Positions 8,148 to 17,896 of a DNA stretch of 64,000 nt are shown here, in pieces. Below the pieces are notes generated by a model. That model was not told the origin of the DNA. It worked only from the letters and a program-made list of their open reading frames with translations, and searched no databases. The position numbers were made by a program, and so were the translations under genes. This DNA comes from Myceligenerans pegani. GTDB taxonomy: Bacteria > Actinomycetota > Actinomycetes > Actinomycetales > Cellulomonadaceae. The DNA lies in contig NZ_JADBGR010000019.1 of assembly GCF_014892515.1 (NCBI RefSeq), positions 33,230 through 97,229 of the forward strand, given 5' to 3'. Each line of letters begins with the position of its first letter. The stretch's first letter is position 1.

Positions 8148-9406
8148 CGACGACCGGCGCCTTCCCGCCCGACGCCGTCCCCGGCGGTTCCGGGCGCAAG
8201 CCGCTGCCCGCGGGTGTCCGGCCGCGCACCCTCGCCGTGCGTGCCGGGCACGCCCGCACGGAGTTCCAGGAGACCGGCGAGGCCGTCTTCCTCACCCAGG
8301 GGTACGTGTACGACTCCGCCGCGGACGCCGAGGCGGCGTTCTCCGGCGACCTGGACCGGTTCGTCTACTCGCGCTACGGCAACCCGACCGTGCACACCTT
8401 CGAGGAGCGCCTGCGCGTCCTGGAGGGCGCGGAAGCCTGCTACGCCACGGCTACCGGGATGTCGGCGGTGTTCACGGCGCTGGCCGCGCTGGTGCGGTCC
8501 GGGTCCCGGATCGTCGCGGCCCGGGCGCTGTTCGGGTCGAGCGTGGTGATCTTCGACGAGATCCTCGCCAAGTGGGGAGTGCGCACCGACTACGTGGACG
8601 GGCACGTGCTCTCCCAGTGGGAGGAGGCCCTCGCGGAGCCGGCGGACGTCGTCTTCTTCGAGACGCCGTCGAACCCGATGCAGGACATCGTCGACGTGCG
8701 GGCCGTGGTGGAGCTGGCGCACCGCGCGGGCGCGACCGTGGTGCTCGACAACGTGTTCGCGACGCCGCTCCTGCAACGGCCGCTGGAGCTCGGCGCCGAC
8801 GTCGTCGTCTACTCCGCGACCAAGCACATCGACGGGCAGGGACGCGTGCTCGGCGGCGCGATCCTCGGGACCACCGAGTTCGTCACGGGTCCGGTGCAGA
8901 CGCTGATCCGGAACACCGGGCCGTCCTTGTCGCCGTTCAACGCGTGGACACTGCTCAAGGGGCTGGAGACACTGCCGGTGCGGATCACCGCACAGAACGC
9001 GGCGGCGCTGGAGGTCGCGCGGGTGCTCGAGGGGTTCGACGGCGTCACCGGGGTGCGCTACCCGTTCCTCGACTCACACCCCCAGGCGGAGCTCGCGCGG
9101 TCGCAGATGTCGGGCGGCGGGACCGTGGTGACGTTCGACCTCGACGTCCCGCCCGGGACGGACGCCGACGGCGCCAAGAAGCGGACGTTCGCGTTCCTGG
9201 ACGCGCTGCGGATCGTCGACATCTCGAACAACCTCGGCGACGCGAAGTCCCTGATCACCCACCCCGCCACGACGACCCACCGCAAGCTGGGCGCCGACGG
9301 CCGCGCCAGGGTGGGCATCAACGAGACCACGGTGCGGCTGTCCGTGGGGCTCGAGGACGTCCAGGACATCGTCGAGGACGTGGAGCAGGCGCTGGCCACG
9401 TCGTAG
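8144..9406 (+). CDS. metZ: O-succinylhomoserine sulfhydrylase
   Basis: A 420-residue Cys/Met-metabolism PLP enzyme that makes homocysteine directly from an activated homoserine and sulfide. The PLP lysine is Lys227 in YSATKHIDGQGRVLGG; SRYGNPTVHTFEERL and FETPSNPMQDI are family motifs. The sequence DGQGRVLGG is typical of MetZ. The start is GTG at 8144, overlapping the rhodanese stop in GTGA. Co-transcription with a rhodanese and a SAM riboswitch leader fits end-product control of methionine synthesis. Whether the natural substrate is O-succinyl- or O-acetylhomoserine cannot be told from the sequence. Confidence 0.9.
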   Translation: MTTTGAFPPDAVPGGSGRKPLPAGVRPRTLAVRAGHARTEFQETGEAVFLTQGYVYDSAADAEAAFSGDLDRFVYSRYGNPTVHTFEERLRVLEGAEACYATATGMSAVFTALAALVRSGSRIVAARALFGSSVVIFDEILAKWGVRTDYVDGHVLSQWEEALAEPADVVFFETPSNPMQDIVDVRAVVELAHRAGATVVLDNVFATPLLQRPLELGADVVVYSATKHIDGQGRVLGGAILGTTEFVTGPVQTLIRNTGPSLSPFNAWTLLKGLETLPVRITAQNAAALEVARVLEGFDGVTGVRYPFLDSHPQAELARSQMSGGGTVVTFDLDVPPGTDADGAKKRTFAFLDALRIVDISNNLGDAKSLITHPATTTHRKLGADGRARVGINETTVRLSVGLEDVQDIVEDVEQALATS

Positions 9407-9490
9407 GCGCTGTCCCTGCGCCGGTGCCTTGACTCCACGGTCGGGGCACCGGCCTTGGTGTGATCCAGGCCACAGTTCAGCCCAGCCCGA

Positions 9491-9586
9491 ATCCTTTCGT
9501 TGTTCCGCGAGGTCGCTCGCGATTACGTTCGGAGAGCACTTTCCGATCTGTCGCAGATGACCGCTTTACCGGAACAACGAAGGGAT
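9491..9586 (+). promoter_or_regulatory. Long inverted repeat sequestering the protease ribosome binding site
   Basis: ATCCTTTCGTTGTTCCG (9491-9507) is complementary to CGGAACAACGAAGGGAT (9570-9586) at 16 of 17 positions (the exception is A-G), enclosing 62 nt that contain a smaller hairpin, ATCTG-TCG-CAGAT (9546-9558). The right arm contains GAAGGG, the only good Shine-Dalgarno for the TTG start at 9594. If both arms are in the mRNA, the RNA would fold over the ribosome binding site. Alternatively it is a DNA operator pair. Confidence 0.65.
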
Positions 9587-9593
9587 CTCACCC

Positions 9594-12500
9594 TTGCGTA
9601 CCCGATCAGTCACCGTAGCGGCCGTCGCCGCCGCGCTCGTCGCGAGCAGCTGCATGCTCCCGAGCGCGGCCGCGCAGCCAGGCAGTTCATCCGACGGCGC
9701 CGCCGCCGAAAGCGCCCCGGCCCTGGCCGAGTCCGTCACGGTCCCGCTCCTGACGGGCGATCGCGTGACCGTCACGACGGCCCCGGACGGAAGCCGGACG
9801 GCCGCCGTTCTCCGCGCCGAAGGACGCGAGGACGTCCCGTTCCTCCGGCGCGGCCACGGCGAGCACCTGTACGTCATCCCGGCCGATGTCGCCGAGTTCG
9901 TCGGCGAGACGCTCGACGAGCGGTTGTTCGACGTCGCCGCGCTGGCCGACGCCGGATTCGGCGGTCGGCCGACACTGCCGGTCATCGTGCAGCGGACCGG
10001 ACGGCCGAGCGACGTCTCGACCCTCGCGGCCCGCGGCGACTGGACGTCGGCCGGCATCACGCCGGAGCGCACCCTGGAGTCCGTCCGTGCCGTGTCCGAC
10101 GACGTCGACGCCGCGGCGGGCGCGAAACTGATCGACGCCCTGCGCACGCAGGCCGGCGAGGCCACGACGCGCGCCGCGCAGGAAGCGCCCGCGATCGAGC
10201 GCGTCTGGCTCGACGCGCCGGTGCGGGCGCTCGACGCCGACTCGGCACCCCAGATCGGCGCACCCCAGGCCTGGGAGGCAGGCTTCACCGGCGACGGGGT
10301 CACGGTCGCCATCCTGGACACCGGCATCGACGCGACCCACCCCGACCTGGACGAGCTCGTGGTGGCGCAGCAGGACTTCTCCGACACCGGGTCCGTCGTC
10401 GACGGGGACGGGCACGGCAGCCACGTCGCCTCCATCGTGGCCGGGTCCGGCGACGCGTCCGACGGCGTGAACTCCGGCATGGCTCCCGATGCCGACATCA
10501 TGGTCGGCAAGGTGCTGGACGACTACGGGTACGGTGACGAGTCGTCGATCATCGACGGCATGGAATGGGCCGCCTCGCAGGGCGCGGACATCATCAACAT
10601 GTCCCTCGGCGCGTCCGAGTACACCGACGGCACGGACCCCATGGCGCTGGCCGTCGACCAGCTGACCGCGGAGCACGACGCCCTGTTCGTCGTCGCGGCC
10701 GGCAACGACGGCATGGACGAATCGATCGCGACGCCCGGCTCGGCGTCGTCGGCCCTCACGGTCGGCGCGGTCGACGACGACGACGTGGTCACCGACTTCT
10801 CGAGCCGCGGGCCACGAACCGACGGTGCCATCAAACCCGACGTCGTCGCTCCCGGCGAGGAGATCGTCGCCGCGCGTGCGGCGGGGACGCAGCTCGGCAG
10901 CCCCGTCGGGGAGCACTACACGGCCCTGAGCGGAACCTCGATGGCGACGCCGCACGTCGCGGGTGCGGCGGCGGTCGTCCTGGAGGCTCGGCCCCACCTG
11001 GGCGCGGCCGAACTGAAGGCCGTCCTGATGGGGTCGGCGGACCCGACCGGTGCGTCCGTCTTCGAGGAGGGTGCGGGGCGGGTCTTCCTGCCCGCCGCGA
11101 TCGAGCAGCCGGTGCTGGCCGATCCGGCGTCGGTCTCGCTCGGCGCCTTCGAGCACCCGCACGAGGGCACGGCGTCGGACACGGTCACGTACCGGAACAC
11201 CGGCGACCAGGACGTCGTCCTCGGCGTGGATCTCGCCGTGACCGGCCCTGACGGCGAGGCCGCCGAGGGCGCGTCCGTCTCGGACGACCGGGTGACCGTT
11301 CCGGCGAACGGCACCGCCGAGGTCGCCGTGACCGTGGACCTTGCGCTCGGGCCCATCGGCCGGTACTCCGGCGTGGTCACGGCGACCGGCCCGGACGGCG
11401 CGACGGTGCGGACACCCGTGGGCTGGGAGAAGGAGCCCGAGCTGTTCGACCTGGAGGTGGAGTTCGTCGGACGGGACGGAATGCCGTTCGAGGACGGAAT
11501 GACGGACCTCGCCGTCATGAACGTCGACGACGCCGGGCAGTTCCTGTTCTCCGACCTCACCGAGGACGCGACGCACACCCTGCGCGTGCCCGCGGGCCAC
11601 TACTCGGTCGCCGCAAGCATGCTCAACGACACGTTCACGCAGGTCACGGACGCGTTCGCGCCCGAGGTGACCGTCACCGCCGACACGACCGTGACGCTTG
11701 ACGCGCGGGAGGCCCTGCCGGTGTCGATCGCCACGCCGCGCAGGGCGTCGGTGAGGGAGCTCGGCCTGGACGAGCAGCGGACCGACCCGAACGGGGGCGG
11801 CATCTCGACGGGGGTGAGCGTCGGGGGCGCCGACGCCTTCGTCACGCCGACCGAGCCGGTGTCGATCGGAGAGTTCGACCACGTCACCTCGGCGCACCTG
11901 GACCAGCCGACCTCGGATGGGACGGGACCGTCGTACACCTACGACCTGGTGTTCCAGCAATCCCCGGTGACCACGGGGACATTCACCGCGCGCCGCGGGG
12001 ACCTGGCGGCCGTGAGGACGACGCACGCGGAACCGGCACGGGACGTCGCGATCTTGACGGGCCGCGGTGCCCTGCCGGAAGGTCGGTTCTTCGGTTCCGC
12101 GACGTTGGTCCCCGTGGAGCCGGGTACCCGGACCGAGTACGTGAGCGCGCGGAACGTGAACTGGTTCCAGGGCACGCTCTACGGCACCCCCGCCGGGGAG
12201 GAGATCCTCGGCGGCTACGACTCGCCGCTGACCGCGTACGAGCCCGGTTCAACCGTCGAGGAGACGATCGGCGGGGCGCCCCGCACTCCGCAGGCCGACG
12301 CCGCGCAGCTGGGAGACCTGCTCGCGATCTTCCCGAACGGCTGGTCGGACTCGGCCGGAAACACGTTCACGGGCTGGGGCGAGGACGACGAACGACTCAC
12401 CGTCTGGCAGGACGGCGAGGTCGTCGTGGACGACGCACCCGGATGGGCCGAGCTGACGATGCCGCCCGGCGGCGCGGGCTACCGGGTCGCCTACCACGGG

Positions 12501-12896
12501 ATCCCGGCGTCCGACCAGTGGTACACCGCGAAGCGCGTCACGGGCGAGTGGACGTTCCACGCCGAACCGGTCGGCGAGGACGAGGTCGTGCCGCGGGAAC
12601 TGCCCGATGTCCGGTACGACGTCGCGGGGATCGATCTGCGAGGCGCGGCACCGCGGCGCACCAAGGTCGGGGTCGAGGTGACCGGTACCGAGGGTGACGC
12701 CGACGTACGCCTGTGGTGGTCCGCGAACGACGGCAGGGACTGGAAGGAGGCCAGGACCAGGAACGGCGTGGCCATGGTGAAGGTCCCGAAGGGCACCTCG
12801 GCGGTGTCGCTCCGTGCCGAGGTGACGGACGCGGCGGGGAACAGTCTGCGGGAGACCGTGATCGAGGCGTATACCGTGAAGAAGTGGCCGTGGTGA
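9594..12896 (+). CDS. Secreted S8 family subtilisin-like serine protease
   Basis: An 1100-residue subtilase. A Sec signal peptide occupies about residues 1-28 (RTRSVTVAAVAAALVASS, cleavage near AAAQPG), and a pro-region follows to about 220. The catalytic triad is Asp242 (ILDTGIDATHPDL), His274 (GHGSHVASIVAG) and Ser449 (SGTSMATPHVAGA), with the oxyanion Asn in VVAAGNDG. About 570 C-terminal residues are beta-rich and look like Fn3/Ig-type accessory domains. The TTG start is chosen because it precedes the basic n-region and follows GAAGGG. This is a typical large actinobacterial extracellular protease for protein scavenging. It is monocistronic, with an unusual leader dyad. Confidence 0.88.
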   Translation: MRTRSVTVAAVAAALVASSCMLPSAAAQPGSSSDGAAAESAPALAESVTVPLLTGDRVTVTTAPDGSRTAAVLRAEGREDVPFLRRGHGEHLYVIPADVAEFVGETLDERLFDVAALADAGFGGRPTLPVIVQRTGRPSDVSTLAARGDWTSAGITPERTLESVRAVSDDVDAAAGAKLIDALRTQAGEATTRAAQEAPAIERVWLDAPVRALDADSAPQIGAPQAWEAGFTGDGVTVAILDTGIDATHPDLDELVVAQQDFSDTGSVVDGDGHGSHVASIVAGSGDASDGVNSGMAPDADIMVGKVLDDYGYGDESSIIDGMEWAASQGADIINMSLGASEYTDGTDPMALAVDQLTAEHDALFVVAAGNDGMDESIATPGSASSALTVGAVDDDDVVTDFSSRGPRTDGAIKPDVVAPGEEIVAARAAGTQLGSPVGEHYTALSGTSMATPHVAGAAAVVLEARPHLGAAELKAVLMGSADPTGASVFEEGAGRVFLPAAIEQPVLADPASVSLGAFEHPHEGTASDTVTYRNTGDQDVVLGVDLAVTGPDGEAAEGASVSDDRVTVPANGTAEVAVTVDLALGPIGRYSGVVTATGPDGATVRTPVGWEKEPELFDLEVEFVGRDGMPFEDGMTDLAVMNVDDAGQFLFSDLTEDATHTLRVPAGHYSVAASMLNDTFTQVTDAFAPEVTVTADTTVTLDAREALPVSIATPRRASVRELGLDEQRTDPNGGGISTGVSVGGADAFVTPTEPVSIGEFDHVTSAHLDQPTSDGTGPSYTYDLVFQQSPVTTGTFTARRGDLAAVRTTHAEPARDVAILTGRGALPEGRFFGSATLVPVEPGTRTEYVSARNVNWFQGTLYGTPAGEEILGGYDSPLTAYEPGSTVEETIGGAPRTPQADAAQLGDLLAIFPNGWSDSAGNTFTGWGEDDERLTVWQDGEVVVDDAPGWAELTMPPGGAGYRVAYHGIPASDQWYTAKRVTGEWTFHAEPVGEDEVVPRELPDVRYDVAGIDLRGAAPRRTKVGVEVTGTEGDADVRLWWSANDGRDWKEARTRNGVAMVKVPKGTSAVSLRAEVTDAAGNSLRETVIEAYTVKKWPW

Positions 12897-12971
12897 GGTA
12901 AGAGGTCGCGCGAGGGCGCCGGCGCCGGACCTCCGCCCGGTGCCGGCGCCCTGAGCGCGTAGCGTGGGGGC

Positions 12972-13772
12972 GTGAGAATCGTGACGCCGTTCGTGTCGAT
13001 GCTGCGGGCCGACAACCCCGGCCCGATGACGCTCGACGGGACCCGGTCCTATGTGCTGCGGGCGCCCGGCGCCGTGGGGTGCGTGGTGGTGGATCCGGGG
13101 CCGGACCTCGACGAGCACCTCGACGCGCTGGCCGGTGCCGGGCCCGTCGAACTGGTGCTGATCACGCACCGGCATCCGGACCACACCGCGGGGTCAGCCG
13201 GGTTGCGGGAGCGGACCGGAGCGCCCGTGCGGGCCCATGACCCCGAGTTCTGTCTCGGCGGGGAGCCGCTGCGCGGGGGCGAGGTGCTCGACGCGGCGAG
13301 CCTGCGGATCGAGGTTCTGGCAACGCCAGGACACACACGCGACTCCGTGTCGTTCGTGGTCAGCGGGCCGGCGTCGTCGGACACGGAGACCGTCGTGCTG
13401 ACGGGGGACACCGTCCTCGGTAAGGGCACCACGGTCATCGCCGAGCCGGACGGCTCGCTGCACGACTACTTCGAGAGCCTCGATACCCTCGAATCGGCGG
13501 GTGCCGGCACCCTCGGGCTCCCCGCGCACGGCGAGCCGATCGGTGACCTGGCGGCGGCCGTGCGCATGTACCGTGCGCACCGGATCGAGCGGCTCGAGCA
13601 GGTGCGGCGCGCGCTGGACCGGCTCGGCGTGCCCGACGACGGCCGGAGCGCGGAGATCTCGGAGCTCGCCGACGCGGTGGTGGGGATCGTGTACGCCGAC
13701 GTCGACCCGAGCGTCCTGGGCGCGGCTCGGCAGAGCGTCACGGCGCAGCTGAGCTACCTGCGCGGGGAGTAG
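12972..13772 (+). CDS. MBL-fold metallo-hydrolase
   Basis: A 266-residue metallo-beta-lactamase-fold hydrolase. The metal motif is H66-x-H68-x-D70-H71 in LITHRHPDHTAG; further ligands are in TPGHTRDS and LPAHGEPIG. A C-terminal helical/winged region (RIERLEQVRRALDRLG) resembles LACTB2-type proteins, which can be RNases or thioester hydrolases. The start is GTG at 12972. It stands alone between the secreted protease and a convergent GNAT gene. The substrate is not predictable. Confidence 0.85.
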   Translation: MRIVTPFVSMLRADNPGPMTLDGTRSYVLRAPGAVGCVVVDPGPDLDEHLDALAGAGPVELVLITHRHPDHTAGSAGLRERTGAPVRAHDPEFCLGGEPLRGGEVLDAASLRIEVLATPGHTRDSVSFVVSGPASSDTETVVLTGDTVLGKGTTVIAEPDGSLHDYFESLDTLESAGAGTLGLPAHGEPIGDLAAAVRMYRAHRIERLEQVRRALDRLGVPDDGRSAEISELADAVVGIVYADVDPSVLGAARQSVTAQLSYLRGE

Positions 13773-13796
13773 GAGGAGCAGGAGGAGCCTGCCCGG

Positions 13797-14444
13797 TCAG
13801 AGAGCCTTGCCGTAGCAGCGCTGGTCTTCCTCGCCCGCGTACTTGCCGTAGGGCGCGATGCGCTCGTAGCCGAGCTTCTCGTAGAGCGAGATCGCCTCGG
13901 GCTGCGCCGTCCCGGTCTCCAGGACGACTCGCGTCAGGCCCGCCTCACGGGCGGAGCACTCGAGTTCCTCCATGATCAGCGTCGAGAGGCCGCGGCGCCG
14001 GAACACGGCGCCCACGAAGACGCGCTTGACCTCGCCCGTCCCCGACGGGTGCCGGCCACCCACGCCGTCGTCGGCCCCGGACAGGTCCCGGAGGCTCCCG
14101 CCCGCGGCGGCGACACCGCCGGCCCTGATCACGACCGTCGCGACGATGGTCGCCGGGTCGAAGTACTCGTCCGCGTCGCCATCGTCGCCGTAGCGCTCGG
14201 CGAGTTCCGCGACGGCGGCGAGCCGGAGGGCGACGGCGTCCGGATGGTCGAACGGGACCCGCTCGACCACGACCTGCTCGGACGCAACCTGCTCGGCCGC
14301 GACACGCTGGGCCACGACCTGCCCCGAGGCGGCCTGCCTGGCTCGACCGGACTCGGTCACGACCCGCCCGACCCGCCCGGCCGGCCCGCGCTCGGTCGCG
14401 GCCTCGGCGAGCGCGCCGTCGTGCGCCCCGACCGCCATCGTCAC
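13797..14444 (-). CDS. GNAT family N-acetyltransferase
   Basis: A 215-residue acetyltransferase. The acetyl-CoA site is [20 protein letters not shown] (motif A), followed by [20 protein letters not shown] (motif B). Residues 1-55 are a low-complexity Val/Ala/Glu segment ([20 protein letters not shown]) with no family match. The GTG at 14444 overlaps the purQ stop (GTGA), and an ATG two codons later is the alternative. It lies downstream of purS-purQ in the same transcription unit, probably by convenience rather than function. The acceptor substrate is unknown. Confidence 0.82.
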   Translation of the reverse strand: MTMAVGAHDGALAEAATERGPAGRVGRVVTESGRARQAASGQVVAQRVAAEQVASEQVVVERVPFDHPDAVALRLAAVAELAERYGDDGDADEYFDPATIVATVVIRAGGVAAAGGSLRDLSGADDGVGGRHPSGTGEVKRVFVGAVFRRRGLSTLIMEELECSAREAGLTRVVLETGTAQPEAISLYEKLGYERIAPYGKYAGEEDQRCYGKAL

Positions 14445-15154
14445 GCCCCGACGAGCGACGCCAGGACCGACCGGAAGAACGGGAGCCCGTCCGTGCCCGC
14501 GCGCGGGCCGTCCGCGCCGGCGGGGCCGAAGCCCGGTTCGACGGCGTGCTCGGGGTGCGGCATCAGGCCCACCACGTTGCCCCTCTCGTTGGTGATGCCC
14601 GCGATGTCGCGGCGCGAGCCGTTCGGGTTCCAGCCGTCGTAGCGGAAGGCGACGCGGCCCTCACCCTCGAGCCGGTCGAGCGTGGCCTCGTCCGCGACGT
14701 ACTGACCGTCCTGGTTCTTCAGGGGGATGGTGATCCTCTGCCCCGTGGCGAACTCGTTGGTCCAGGCCGTGTTGGCGTTGGCGACCACGAGCGTCTGCTC
14801 ACGGCAGACGAAGTGCAGGTGGTCGTTCTTGATCATCGAACCGGGCAGCAGGTGGGCCTCGGTGAGGACCTGGAACCCGTTGCAGATGCCGAGCACCGGC
14901 ATGCCACCGCGCGCGGCGTCGATCACGGACGACATCGCCGGGGCGAACCGGCTGATCGCGCCGGCCCGCAGGTAGTCGCCGTAGGAGAAGCCGCCCGGGA
15001 GCACGACGGCCTCGACGTCCCGCAGGTCGGCGTCCGCGTGCCAGAGGGCGACGGGTTCGCCGCCGGCCAGGCGGATGGCCCGGGCCGCGTCGCGGTCGTC
15101 GAGCGTGCCCGGGAAGGTGACGACACCGATCCTGGCGCTGTTCAGCGTGCCCAT
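14441..15154 (-). CDS. purQ: FGAM synthase, glutamine amidotransferase subunit
   Basis: A 237-residue class I glutamine amidotransferase subunit of phosphoribosylformylglycinamidine synthase (purine synthesis step 4). The nucleophile cysteine is in [15 protein letters not shown], and the His-Glu pair is in [14 protein letters not shown]. The N-terminus [20 protein letters not shown] is typical. It supplies ammonia to PurL, which is not in this window. Its start shares one base with the purS stop (TGATG), so the two are coupled. Confidence 0.95.
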   Translation of the reverse strand: MGTLNSARIGVVTFPGTLDDRDAARAIRLAGGEPVALWHADADLRDVEAVVLPGGFSYGDYLRAGAISRFAPAMSSVIDAARGGMPVLGICNGFQVLTEAHLLPGSMIKNDHLHFVCREQTLVVANANTAWTNEFATGQRITIPLKNQDGQYVADEATLDRLEGEGRVAFRYDGWNPNGSRRDIAGITNERGNVVGLMPHPEHAVEPGFGPAGADGPRAGTDGLPFFRSVLASLVGA

Positions 15155-15447
15155 CAGGCCAGCCCGGCGCGCTGTGCGACGGGGGCGGTCCCGGCGTCCG
15201 CCGAGGCATCGGTCACGGCGACGATGTCCTCGATGATCGGGTTCGACAGGACCTCCTCGGCCGCCTTGCGAGCCTGCTCCAGGATCTCGGGCGTGACCTC
15301 GCCGTCGACCTCCAGTTCGAATCGCTTGCCCTGGCGGACACCGGTGAACTGCGTGAACCCGAGGCGCGGCAGCGCCCCGACCACGGCCTTGCCCTGGGGG
15401 TCCAGGATCTCGGGCTTGGGCATGACCTCGACGACGACGCGTCCCAC
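15154..15447 (-). CDS. purS: FGAM synthase subunit PurS
   Basis: A 97-residue PurS, the small structural subunit that bridges PurQ and PurL in the three-part FGAM synthase. It opens with the usual strand [19 protein letters not shown] and contains [10 protein letters not shown]. About 20 extra C-terminal residues ([17 protein letters not shown]) exceed the usual 80-85. The start is GTG at 15447 with AAGGAG upstream. It overlaps purQ by one base. The gene upstream on the same strand ends 39 bp away, so purSQ may have its own promoter in that short gap. Confidence 0.93.
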   Translation of the reverse strand: MGRVVVEVMPKPEILDPQGKAVVGALPRLGFTQFTGVRQGKRFELEVDGEVTPEILEQARKAAEEVLSNPIIEDIVAVTDASADAGTAPVAQRAGLA

Positions 15448-15486
15448 GGGGGCTCCTTGAAAGACGAGGGAATTCCGGGGCCGAGT

Positions 15487-17835
15487 CTACTGGGAGGCGG
15501 GGAACGGCGAGGCATCGGCCTGTGGACGCACGCGTGAGGTGCGCCACGGCGTCGCCTCGGTGCCCTCCGTCCCGTCCGGATCGCCCTGGAAGCCCAGGAC
15601 CATCAGCACCCCGACCATCCGGGCCCGCACTCCCGCGTCGTCGGTGACGGTCGTGGCCCGGGCGCGCACCCAGAGCTCACGGCCGTCGGCCGCCATGAGG
15701 CGGTGCTCCAGGTCCAGTGGTTCACACGCCCCGGCGAGCTGCTGCGCGATCGCGGATCGCACCGCGCGCTGGTCGTCCGCGTGGACACGGCTCGTCCACT
15801 CCTCGATGCCAGTGCCGACCTCGGTGTCGGTCAGTCCGAGCAGCGACTTCCAGGTGCGTGAGTAGTACACGTGACCCGTGGTGATGTCCCAGTCCCAGGT
15901 GCCTTCCAGCGCCACCTCCTCGACCAGGCGGTAACGCACCTGGCCCGCCCGCAGGTCGAGGGCCAGCGCCCGCTCGCGCGCGGCCATGTCGGCGAGGGCG
16001 GCCCGCTGCGTGCGCAGCGAGACCAGCCGGGCCTCGCGGTCCAGCGCGACCGCGAGCATCGCCGCCCAGTGGTCGAACTTGTCGCGAGCACTGGTGGCGT
16101 GCGTGTCGATCGCACCGCCGATGAGCAGCAGCCCCCAGTCGCTCGTGTCGAAGGTGACCGGGATGACGAAGGCGATCCCGTCGGCGGAGTCGAGCAGGGC
16201 CCGCGTGGGGAAGGACGCCACGGGCAGCTTCGTTCCGACGAGCGCGCGGGCCTGGGCCGACGTCGACGTGGTGCCGACGACGGTGAGCTCGCGCGCCGGG
16301 TCCGCCGCGGTCCCCGCCGGAGGCCGTGGCGCCGGGCTGTCGATCTCACCCGCGTAGTCCCGCAGGCCGGGCCGGGGGACGTCGTCGGGCACGGGCGGGT
16401 GGGCGAGTCGCTCGGCGGCGTCGGACCAGAGCGCGAGCGTGGCGGGACCGCGGTGTCCCGTGGGCAGCCAGCGCAGCGTCCGGATGGTGGGAGCGTCCGC
16501 GTGCAGCAGCCCCAGGTCGAGCTCGTACTGCTCGCCGATCGTCCGCTCGAGGCGGCCGGCCCTGGCGAGCAGCGTCTGCGTGCACCCGGTGCTGAGCGCG
16601 ACGATGACGTCGGTGATGGCGCGGGCCACGGCACGGCGCCGGGCCGTCGGCCCGGGCTCGCCGGGAGCCCGGGTCCCGCCCTTCCGAGCCTTGGCCAGCT
16701 CCTCCTCGACCGAGCGGAGCGCCGGCACGAGCTGCTCCAGGGCCTCGGGGTGCGGGCGGAGCGCGCGGGTGATGTCCACGAGCGACGCGAGCGCGTCGGC
16801 GTCGGGCAGCACGGCGAGCGCGTCGGCAGCCCGGACGATCCGTTGCACGCTGCGCATCCACGCCTCGATGCCCGGGGTGGCCCCCGCGCCGTCGAGCACG
16901 ATCTCCGCGACACCGGCGAGGCGTGCCCAGGAGCTCGACGCCCCGCCGCCGGTGCCCTGCACGGGGCCCACGCTCGCCTCCCGGCAGCCGCACGACTCGC
17001 GGGTGATCAGGCTCGCCGCGGAGAGATGCCGCCCCCGCGGCCGCTCGCCACGGATCTGCGCGACGAGGAGCGAGACGGCGAGCTCGCCGACGCCGTCGTG
17101 ATGCGGGTCGACGGTCGCGAGCCGCGGACGCATGCGCGCGCCGAGGTCGGAGTGGTCGAAGCCGACGATCGCCTGCCGCCTCGGCAGGGCGAGCCCGCTG
17201 ACCTGGAGCATCCTGGTGAAGCCGGCGGCATTGCGGTCGGTGGCGACGAACGTCGCGGTGGTCGGCATCCCCGCGGCCAGGGCCTGCCGCGCTGCCGCCG
17301 CGCCCGCCGCCTCCTGGTTGTCGGCCGCCTGGTAGACCCACTCGTCGCGCGGTTCGATGCCGTGGTCGCGCAGCGTGGCCCGGTAGGCCTCGTAGCGCTC
17401 CACGATGTCGGACTGCCGCAGACTGCCCACGAAACCGATTTCGACGTGGCCGTGCGAGATGAGGTGCTCGACGGCCGCGCGTGTGCCTCCCGCGTTGTCG
17501 GGCGCGACGGCGGGCGCCTGCGCGCCGGGCGAGTGCTCGCCGACCAGCACCATGGGCCGGTCCTCCGCGCCGAGCCGTTGCACGGTCTCGGCGTCGACGG
17601 CGGTCGTCACCACGATCAGGCCGTCCGCCGCGTCCAGCCCGACCGGCACGCCGACGGGCGGCTCCTCCGGGAACTGGGCGCGCTCCAGGTCGGCCGGGTA
17701 CGTCTGCACGACGACGACCCGGTGGCCTCCCGCCCGGGCCGCGCGGGACACGCCCGCCAGGACCTTGCCGAAGTAGTGCCCACCGACGACCGGTGACAAC
17801 ACGGCCAGAGAGTACTTGCCCCTTACGGATGTCAT
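15487..17835 (-). CDS. LacI-type sugar-sensor / GAF-like / PAS protein without DNA-binding domain
   Basis: A 782-residue protein. Residues ~8-285 are a LacI/GalR-type periplasmic-binding fold ([48 protein letters not shown]-rich tail [17 protein letters not shown]) lacking the N-terminal HTH. The region ~520-630 is GAF-like ([20 protein letters not shown]). Residues ~645-755 are a PAS_3 domain ([35 protein letters not shown]). No GGDEF, EAL or kinase domain follows. It is divergent from a LacI regulator and near the cellulase, so it may sense a sugar and relay it by protein contact. ATG 17835 is preferred; a GTG at 17841 is possible. Confidence 0.8.
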   Translation of the reverse strand: MTSVRGKYSLAVLSPVVGGHYFGKVLAGVSRAARAGGHRVVVVQTYPADLERAQFPEEPPVGVPVGLDAADGLIVVTTAVDAETVQRLGAEDRPMVLVGEHSPGAQAPAVAPDNAGGTRAAVEHLISHGHVEIGFVGSLRQSDIVERYEAYRATLRDHGIEPRDEWVYQAADNQEAAGAAAARQALAAGMPTTATFVATDRNAAGFTRMLQVSGLALPRRQAIVGFDHSDLGARMRPRLATVDPHHDGVGELAVSLLVAQIRGERPRGRHLSAASLITRESCGCREASVGPVQGTGGGASSSWARLAGVAEIVLDGAGATPGIEAWMRSVQRIVRAADALAVLPDADALASLVDITRALRPHPEALEQLVPALRSVEEELAKARKGGTRAPGEPGPTARRRAVARAITDVIVALSTGCTQTLLARAGRLERTIGEQYELDLGLLHADAPTIRTLRWLPTGHRGPATLALWSDAAERLAHPPVPDDVPRPGLRDYAGEIDSPAPRPPAGTAADPARELTVVGTTSTSAQARALVGTKLPVASFPTRALLDSADGIAFVIPVTFDTSDWGLLLIGGAIDTHATSARDKFDHWAAMLAVALDREARLVSLRTQRAALADMAARERALALDLRAGQVRYRLVEEVALEGTWDWDITTGHVYYSRTWKSLLGLTDTEVGTGIEEWTSRVHADDQRAVRSAIAQQLAGACEPLDLEHRLMAADGRELWVRARATTVTDDAGVRARMVGVLMVLGFQGDPDGTEGTEATPWRTSRVRPQADASPFPASQ

Positions 17836-17896
17836 GCTCACACCCCGTCCTCGTCGACGCTGTGCAAAGTATGGGCTAACAGGGCATGCTACGGGA

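Noticed and set aside
9594..9680. Lipoprotein signal in the subtilase (VASSC)
   Set aside because: Residues before Cys do not fit a lipobox, and a signal peptidase I site (AAAQPG) follows.
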